Shown one piece after another: positions 7,215 through 11,452 of a stretch of DNA of 11,452 nucleotides (position 1 is its first letter; each line of letters opens with the position of its first letter). Origin of the DNA: Deltaproteobacteria bacterium (lineage in GTDB: Bacteria > Desulfobacterota > DSM-4660 > Desulfatiglandales > HGW-15). The notes beneath the pieces were generated by a model. That model saw only the letters and a program-made list of their open reading frames with translations, did no database searches and was not told the origin of the DNA. Location: positions 1 through 11,452 of the forward strand of contig JAIPEI010000073.1 of the NCBI GenBank assembly GCA_021737245.1, written 5' to 3'. A program made the position numbers and the translations under genes.

Positions 7215-7238
7215 AGTAATGTTTGAGTGTTTTTGCAA
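7210..7238 (-). promoter_or_regulatory. Minus-strand promoter for the pfp operon
   Basis: The minus strand reads TTGCAA (7238-7233), a 17-nt spacer, then TATTAT (7215-7210). These match 4 of 6 and 5 of 6 consensus positions. The -10 box overlaps the opposed plus-strand TATAAT by five bases, so the two promoters could not both be occupied at once. Transcription would start near 7203. Confidence 0.45.
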
Positions 7239-7310
7239 AGGGATTCCTCCCAAGTCCCGCCATATCACCTTCAGGATCGTTTCATACCATGCGTCAAGGA
7301 GACCCCCTTC

Positions 7311-7808
7311 ATGGCAGCCGCAAAGGACGACCCCGGAAGAAAGACATCCAAGGCGATCATCGATCTCCTGATCAGCATACCGATCTTCGATACGCTGAAG
7401 TCGGACGAGCTCCGCCTGGCGACCCGATACATGAACCTCATGGACGTGAAGCCCGGGGAGGTCATCTTCAAGGAAGGAGACAAGGGAAGCTACGTCTGCT
7501 TCGTCGTGGACGGGGCCCTCGAGGTGATCAAGGGCGCGGGCACAGGTCACCAGGTGGCCATTGCCACCCTCGGGAAAAACCGCTCCATCGGTGAGATGGC
7601 GGTGATCGACGACTTTCCGAGGTCCGCCACGGTCCGCGCCCAGAAACCGAGCACCCTGCTGATTCTCACGCGGGAGGGTTTCGACAAGATCCTGGAGGAG
7701 CATCCCAGAACCGGGGTCAAGATCCTCAAGGGGCTAGCGCGGCTGCTGAGCCAGAATTTGCGAAAGACCTCCAGCAGGTTGGCGGACTACATGCTCCCCA
7801 TCAGCTAG
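7311..7808 (+). CDS. Single-domain cyclic nucleotide-binding protein
   Basis: This soluble 165-residue protein is essentially one cNMP-binding domain (about residues 22-140) of the CRP/PKA-regulatory-subunit fold. The start of the domain is marked by IPIFDTLKSDEL (23-34). MDVKPGEVIFKEGDKGS (44-60) is the early beta-roll, and IGEMAVIDDFPRSATV (93-108) is the phosphate-binding cassette. E95 and R104 are the residues that contact ribose and cyclic phosphate in cAMP-binding relatives, so ligand binding is plausible. After the domain only a short helix remains (about 140-160), with no helix-turn-helix or enzymatic domain, so it is not a CRP-type transcription factor. The ATG at 7311 follows AAGGAG by 9 nt and is preferred to a longer frame starting at 7227. 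It is the only plus-strand gene, divergent from pfp and convergent with the ATPase. Its partner is unknown. Confidence 0.88.
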   Translation: MAAAKDDPGRKTSKAIIDLLISIPIFDTLKSDELRLATRYMNLMDVKPGEVIFKEGDKGSYVCFVVDGALEVIKGAGTGHQVAIATLGKNRSIGEMAVIDDFPRSATVRAQKPSTLLILTREGFDKILEEHPRTGVKILKGLARLLSQNLRKTSSRLADYMLPIS

Positions 7809-7865
7809 AGCCTGTCCATGGACGATCCTTGGGCATTGCAGCATTCCACTTCAGAAAAGAAAGGC

Positions 7866-10553
7866 TCAGGGAGCGGCTGAACGGCCCTTCTGGATCTGGA
7901 GGAGGACGAGCGGCATCAGGCTCATCCCGAGGATCAGACCCCAGGCCCGCACATCCGGCGCCTCCAGGCCCAGCACCAGGGACAGCCCCGGGGCGTAGAC
8001 ACCGGCCAGGAGCAGGAGCGAGCAGAGCCCCAGCGCGCCCCACACGAACGGGTTTCGCACCACGTCGTTCCTCAGCACGTGGGTCCCCTTCTCCCGCATG
8101 TTGAACACGTGCCACAGCCGGGCGAAGGCCAGGGTCAGGAAGGAGATCGTGACCGCCGTGGACCGGTCCGCCCGGAGCCAGTGAAAGGCCAGGGCGAATC
8201 CGCCCAGAACGGCCGCTGCCAGCACCACGGACGAAGCCACGATGTAGATCCAGTGCCTGCGGGCCAGCACGGGCTCCTTCGGATCCCTGGGAGGGCGGTC
8301 CATGAGCGAGGGATCCCCCCCTCCCAGGCCGAGGGCCAGGGCTGGAAACACGTCCCCGATCAGGTTGAGATAGAGGATCTGGAGTGGAAGCAGCGGGAGA
8401 GGAGCACCCGCCAGGAGGGCCGCTGTCACGATCATGATCTCGCTCACGTTCCCGCTCAAAAGGTAGACGATGAACTTGCGGATGTTGTCAAAGATCGCCC
8501 TTCCCTGCTCGACCGCCGCCACGATGGAGTAGAACGCGTCGTCCTTCAGCACCATGTCCGCAGCCTGCCGCGCCACCTGGGTCCCCCGCTTTCCCATGGC
8601 GATCCCGATATCCGCTTTTTTCAGGGCCGGGGCGTCATTGACGCCGTCTCCGGTCATGGCCACCACCTCTCCGGCCTCCTGGTGGATGGTGACGAGATCC
8701 AGCTTCTGCCGGGGGCTCACCCGGGCGAACACCGGCGCCCGCAGCACCCGATCCCGGTTCGCGGTCTTGTCGCCCTCCTTTCCGATCTCTTCACCACGAA
8801 TGACCTGCACGTCCTTTTCCCCGACCATTCCCAGGGCGAGTGCGATGCTCCTCGCCGTCATGGGCTGATCCCCCGTGACCATGATCACCCGGATTCCGGC
8901 GTGGCGGCACGCCTCCACAGACTCCCGAACCCCCGCCCTGGGCGGATCCATGAGCCCGTACAGTCCCTGGAAGACCAGGTCTTTGTAAGGTTCCGCATCC
9001 GCGTCCTCCACCTCCTTCACGGCCCCCGCCAGAACGCGAAGACCGTCTTCACCCGCCAGGTCGTTGTTTTCCTCGTTCCAGCGCCGGCGCACCTCCGGAT
9101 CCATCTCCATGGTGCCTTCGGGCGTGCGGATCCTCGAGCACACCTCGAGAACCGCTTCTGGCGCGCCCTTGACCGACACGCGATAGCGACCGTCCTCGAG
9201 GGTGTTGTAGACGGCCATCATGCGGACCGACCGGTCAAAGGGGATTTCCCGCTCCAGAGGCATGGACGCCGTCAGATCGGCCCGCTCCACGCCCACCGAC
9301 CTCGCCCCGGAAACCAGGGCCTTTTCCAGCGGGTCCCCCTTGCGCGAGCCCGCGTGCTGAACCGCCTGGATGCAGAGAGCGCCCGTCTCCATGAGACCGC
9401 GAAGAAGCTCGTCGTCAGCCGGAACCTGTCCCGTCCCCCCTTCCACCAGGCTCACCTCGCGCACCGGCTCGGACCCGCTTCCAGGGAGAGCGACGCGCCG
9501 CAGGGTCAGCCGGTTCTCCGTGAGGGTGCCTGTCTTGTCCGTGCAGATGACCGTGGTGGAGCCCAGGGTCTCCACCGCTGAGAGGCGATTGATCAGAGCG
9601 TTTCTTCCGGCCATGCGCCACATGCCGCGGGCCAGCGCGATGGTGGCCACGATGGGAAGGCCTTCCGGAATGGCGGCCACGGCCAGGGCGATGGCGGTCT
9701 CGATGATCAGGAGAAGGTCCTTGCCCACCAGGATCCCGCTCAGGGCCACCACCGCCGTGACCGCCAGGGTCACCCACACGAGCCGTCGTCCGAGCCGGTC
9801 GAGGCGCTTCTCCAGGGGCGTTTCCTCCTCCCCCGCGTTCTCGGCCATGGCGGCGATCCGGCCGAGCTCGGTCTCCATTCCCGTGGCGACGACCAGTCCC
9901 TTGCCCGAGCCGCCTGTCACGGCGGTTCCGCGATAAAGCATGTTGAAACGTTCGGACAGGGCCGCCTTCGGGTCGATGGGCCCGGTCTGCTTGGGCACCC
10001 CCTCGGACTCTCCGGTCAGCGAGGACTCGTCCACCCTGAGACCGGAGGCGTCCACCAGGCGGGTGTCCGCGGGGACCAGGTCGCCGGCCTCCACGAAAAC
10101 AATGTCACCGGGGACCAGGTTCTCAGAGTCAATATCCCGCGTCCGCCCGTCCCGGAGGGTCCGGATCCGGGTGCGGCCCAGGTTCTCCAGAGCCTCCATG
10201 GAGCGGACCGCCCGCCACTCGGTGAAGAAGCCGATCCCCGCGTTCAGGACGACGGCGATCAGGATGGACACCCCCTCGAGCCACCTTTCGAAGGCAAAGG
10301 AGAGAGCGGCCGCCGCACCGAGAAGGAGGATGATCAGGTTCTTGAACTGATCGAAGAGGATGGACCACACGGACCTCTCCCGGGCCGCGTGCAGCCGGTT
10401 GGGACCGTACCGGTTCAGCCGCGATCCGGCCTCGGTGGAATCAAGCCCCTGATCCGCCGATACGGAGAGGTTCTGAAGCAGTTCTTCGACGCCGAAAGCC
10501 CACGGCTGCGAGGCATCCCGATTTTCGCCCAAGGCGGGCTCTCTGCTCTTCAT
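7866..10553 (-). CDS. P-type cation-transporting ATPase (P2 group, Ca2+/cation pump-like)
   Basis: This is an 895-residue ion pump of the inner membrane, a normal length for P2A-type ATPases. The domains run in the usual order. There is an N-terminal cation-ATPase region (about 16-90), and an actuator with TGES (180-183). TM4 carries PEGLP (296-300), and the phosphorylation motif is DKTGTLT (339-345; D339). KGAPE (462-466) marks the nucleotide site, with MVTGD (558-562) and TGDGVNDAP (634-642) in the hinge. C-terminal membrane helices follow from about 693. By eye against SERCA, ion-site residues E297, N702, E705, N730 and D734 are kept, but the TM6 threonine is G733 and the TM8 acidic position is R812. 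Site I is probably absent, so transport of one Ca2+ or of another cation is possible. The ATG at 10553 has only a weak ribosome-binding site (GGGA). Confidence 0.93.
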   Translation of the reverse strand: MKSREPALGENRDASQPWAFGVEELLQNLSVSADQGLDSTEAGSRLNRYGPNRLHAARERSVWSILFDQFKNLIILLLGAAAALSFAFERWLEGVSILIAVVLNAGIGFFTEWRAVRSMEALENLGRTRIRTLRDGRTRDIDSENLVPGDIVFVEAGDLVPADTRLVDASGLRVDESSLTGESEGVPKQTGPIDPKAALSERFNMLYRGTAVTGGSGKGLVVATGMETELGRIAAMAENAGEEETPLEKRLDRLGRRLVWVTLAVTAVVALSGILVGKDLLLIIETAIALAVAAIPEGLPIVATIALARGMWRMAGRNALINRLSAVETLGSTTVICTDKTGTLTENRLTLRRVALPGSGSEPVREVSLVEGGTGQVPADDELLRGLMETGALCIQAVQHAGSRKGDPLEKALVSGARSVGVERADLTASMPLEREIPFDRSVRMMAVYNTLEDGRYRVSVKGAPEAVLEVCSRIRTPEGTMEMDPEVRRRWNEENNDLAGEDGLRVLAGAVKEVEDADAEPYKDLVFQGLYGLMDPPRAGVRESVEACRHAGIRVIMVTGDQPMTARSIALALGMVGEKDVQVIRGEEIGKEGDKTANRDRVLRAPVFARVSPRQKLDLVTIHQEAGEVVAMTGDGVNDAPALKKADIGIAMGKRGTQVARQAADMVLKDDAFYSIVAAVEQGRAIFDNIRKFIVYLLSGNVSEIMIVTAALLAGAPLPLLPLQILYLNLIGDVFPALALGLGGGDPSLMDRPPRDPKEPVLARRHWIYIVASSVVLAAAVLGGFALAFHWLRADRSTAVTISFLTLAFARLWHVFNMREKGTHVLRNDVVRNPFVWGALGLCSLLLLAGVYAPGLSLVLGLEAPDVRAWGLILGMSLMPLVLLQIQKGRSAAP

Positions 10554-10694
10554 TCGTCCCGTGCTCGTTTCGCCTTGTTCGTACGCGGCCGGGGGCCGGG
10601 CTCTCGGCCGGCCTTGCTCATGAACATCGCCTCTGCACGTCGCAGCGAGGGGGGCTCCGGTGTGCGCTGCACCATCCGGGAGCGGGTCAAGCGG
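10554..10694. other. Gap between the small membrane protein and the ATPase, with a GC hairpin
   Basis: These 141 nt hold no credible gene. GGCCGG (10594-10599) and CCGGCC (10608-10613) form a 6-bp all-GC stem with an 8-nt loop, about 45 nt before the ATPase start on the minus strand. No T tract follows, so the two genes may be co-transcribed, with the hairpin affecting the downstream gene. No clear promoter is visible for the ATPase alone. Confidence 0.4.
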
Positions 10695-10898
10695 TCACCG
10701 GGAAGGCCCGGACCCTTCGGCCTTTTCCCTGCTGCCCTTGAATAAAAAGTAGATCCCCACTCCTATGGCCGGTATGCCGAGAATCACGCCGACGACCGGA
10801 GCGATGGAGAAGTTGAGGAGAAACAGCACCAGCCCCAGAATGATCAGCAGAAGACCGATCAAGACAGGAGACCTCGCGGAAAGCTTTTTGTTCTTCAT
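10695..10898 (-). CDS. Small two-helix membrane protein, unknown function
   Basis: This is a 67-residue protein with a very good translation start: AAAGGAGG lies 7 nt before the ATG at 10898. A basic N-terminus (MKNKKLSARS) precedes two hydrophobic segments, about 12-30 and 33-54, joined by a short turn around N29-P34. A charged tail (KGSREKAEGSGPSR) follows. The positive-inside rule puts both ends in the cytoplasm. I do not recognise a named family. It lies 141 nt upstream of the P-type ATPase on the same strand and may share its transcript. Small hydrophobic proteins regulate SERCA-type pumps in animals, but no sequence similarity to those is claimed here. It may instead be a general small membrane protein. 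Confidence 0.75.
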   Translation of the reverse strand: MKNKKLSARSPVLIGLLLIILGLVLFLLNFSIAPVVGVILGIPAIGVGIYFLFKGSREKAEGSGPSR

Positions 10899-10947
10899 CA
10901 GGAATCCTCCTTTCATGTATCGGGGTGCAGGCATTTTTGTGCTTTTT

Positions 10948-10967
10948 CGTAACATAACAATGCTACG
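10948..10967 (-). promoter_or_regulatory. Imperfect palindrome over a possible extended -10 element
   Basis: On the plus strand the site reads CGTAACA, six bases, then TGCTACG: a 7-bp inverted repeat with one mismatch. On the minus strand the same bases include TGTTATGTT, which resembles an extended -10 box (TGnTATGTT, 4 of 6 in the hexamer). A regulator bound here would cover the promoter of the small membrane protein and, possibly, the ATPase. Both readings are weak alone; their overlap is the reason to list it. Confidence 0.3.
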
Positions 10968-11116
10968 CCATCCGCGAAGACGGGACAATGGGGCCGATCC
11001 TGTATTGGGCTGGAGCAACGGAAGGCAAGCCGCCTGTTGAGCCCTTTGAGCTCCTTGCTGGAGCTCCACAGGAGTCTGCCGCTGCACTCAAAAAGACCTC
11101 TCGATGAAGACCCTAC

Positions 11117-11149
11117 AAAGAGAAAATACCGGAATGACCCCATTCACGG
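11117..11149 (-). terminator. Intrinsic terminator after the GT4 gene
   Basis: Read on the minus strand, CCG-T-GAATG pairs with CATTC-CGG around a GGGT loop: an 8-bp stem with one bulged base. TATTTTCTCTTT follows immediately. It begins 40 nt after the glycosyltransferase stop codon, the expected place, and separates that gene from the small membrane protein downstream. Confidence 0.6.
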
Positions 11150-11188
11150 AACAGGATCGGACAGGATAGTATGGTATGGAAATGAAGA

Positions 11189-11452
11189 TCAGGAGGGGCG
11201 AAACCGGGCGGCGACCCGCCGGTAGAAGGAGAGTGTCCGGCCGGCCACTGCGGGCCAGCTGAAGAAATCCTCCACGCGCCGGCGGGCCTTGTCAGCCATG
11301 GTCGAACGGAGGCCCGGCCGGCTCATGATTTGATTCACCGCCCCGGCCAGCTCGCGGGCGAAGCGCTCCGGGTCCCCGGGCTCGGCGTCTCCCGGCCCGG
11401 CGGGCTCGAAGGAGACGAGAAAGCCGGTCTCGCCATGGACCACGGCGTCGGG
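11189..11452 (-). CDS. GT4-family glycosyltransferase C-terminus (possibly glycogen synthase-like), 5' end outside window
   Basis: Only the last 87 residues are visible; the gene enters from the right edge. The first readable residues, PDAVVHGETGFLV, are the conserved C-terminal GT-B block of GT4 enzymes. DPERFARELAGAVNQIM, then MADKARRRVEDFFSWPAVAGRTLSFYR, complete the usual ending of this family. The acidic insert between GFLV and DPE (SFEPAGPGDAEPG) resembles that of short, actinobacterial-type GlgA/GlgM glycogen synthases. That would be a glucan-forming enzyme using ADP-glucose, but this subtype call is from memory and tentative. Other GT4 enzymes of exopolysaccharide or LPS synthesis end similarly. 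An intrinsic terminator follows. Confidence 0.82.
   Translation of the reverse strand, partial: PDAVVHGETGFLVSFEPAGPGDAEPGDPERFARELAGAVNQIMSRPGLRSTMADKARRRVEDFFSWPAVAGRTLSFYRRVAARFRPS

Larger units (their letters stand above)
6926..7310. other. Divergent intergenic region between pfp and the cNMP gene
   Basis: These 385 nt separate two divergently transcribed genes. I see no credible coding region; open frames here are short or run antisense through neighbours. The half next to pfp (6926-7170) is GC-rich, while 7171-7245 is markedly more AT-rich and holds the promoter-like boxes listed separately. If the minus promoter is real, pfp has a leader of about 278 nt that contains a stable hairpin. 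A smaller GC stem around 7024-7037 (AGCC/GGCT) also lies in that leader. Confidence 0.6.
10899..11188. other. Gene-poor stretch upstream of the small membrane protein
   Basis: These 290 nt hold no gene I can support. From right to left they contain the terminator of the upstream glycosyltransferase, a GAGCTCC/GGAGCTC hairpin (11048-11066, 7-bp stem, 5-nt loop, no T run) and an AT-rich promoter-like zone near 10948-10967. Two ACAGGAT direct repeats spaced 10 bp apart (11151-11157 and 11161-11167) lie between the glycosyltransferase stop and its terminator. Confidence 0.5.

Noticed and set aside
6975..7703. 242-codon minus-strand open frame
   Set aside because: It is antisense to the cNMP-binding gene and crosses the promoter region; no motif or ribosome-binding site was seen.
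7808..7867. Terminator between the convergent cNMP and ATPase genes
   Set aside because: There is a perfect GTCCATGGAC palindrome (7814-7823) and a GAGCCT/AGGCTC repeat at the edges, but neither makes a hairpin with a T run. No convincing terminator is visible.
10913..11143. 76-codon minus-strand open frame
   Set aside because: It starts inside the loop region of the GT4 terminator hairpin and lacks a ribosome-binding site or known motif.
1..11452. CRISPR array, tRNA/rRNA gene or insertion sequence
   Set aside because: No regularly spaced repeats, cloverleaf-like segments, transposase motifs or terminal inverted repeats with target duplications were found on reading.

Overview
This GC-rich window carries ten genes: eight complete, and one cut off at each edge. 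All are on the minus strand except one small cyclic-nucleotide-binding gene near the middle. A heptosyltransferase-type GT9 enzyme and a WaaE-like GT2 enzyme point to a Gram-negative host that makes lipopolysaccharide. GC content, a PPi-dependent phosphofructokinase and a COG1313-type radical SAM protein would fit an anaerobic Desulfobacterota/deltaproteobacterial lineage. That placement is an impression, not something proven by a marker gene. I see no rRNA, tRNA, CRISPR array, insertion sequence or phage gene.

Layout, right to left in the direction of minus-strand transcription. (1) 11189-11452: C-terminus of a GT4 glycosyltransferase, possibly glycogen-synthase-like, followed by a good intrinsic terminator at 11117-11149. 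(2) 10899-11188: gene-poor stretch with an AT-rich promoter/operator-like palindrome. (3) 10695-10898: a 67-residue two-helix membrane protein. (4) 7866-10553: a P2-type cation ATPase that keeps the catalytic core but has altered ion-site residues. (5) 7311-7808: a single-domain cNMP-binding protein on the plus strand, convergent with the ATPase gene. (6) 6926-7310: divergent intergenic region with two opposed, overlapping -10 elements, a palindrome and a strong hairpin. (7) 2944-6925: a tight run of PPi-phosphofructokinase, GT2 and GT9, continuing into the M48 protease at 1700-2947; spacings are 1 nt, about 24 nt and a 4-nt ATGA overlap, so this looks like one operon. (8) 898-1605: a Bax-inhibitor-1/YccA family membrane protein with its own sigma70-like promoter at the end of the protease gene. 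(9) 1-814: a radical SAM protein whose cluster motif is one residue shorter than the family norm.

Two themes link the genes. The first is envelope and sugar metabolism: the phosphofructokinase, two LPS-type glycosyltransferases and the possible glycogen synthase. The second is membrane homeostasis: the M48 membrane protease beside a BI-1/YccA protein, plus the cation ATPase with its small membrane neighbour. I found no clear undescribed multi-gene system. The best leads are the shortened radical SAM motif, the ATPase ion-site substitutions with the adjacent small protein, the protease/BI-1 pairing and the divergent regulatory region.
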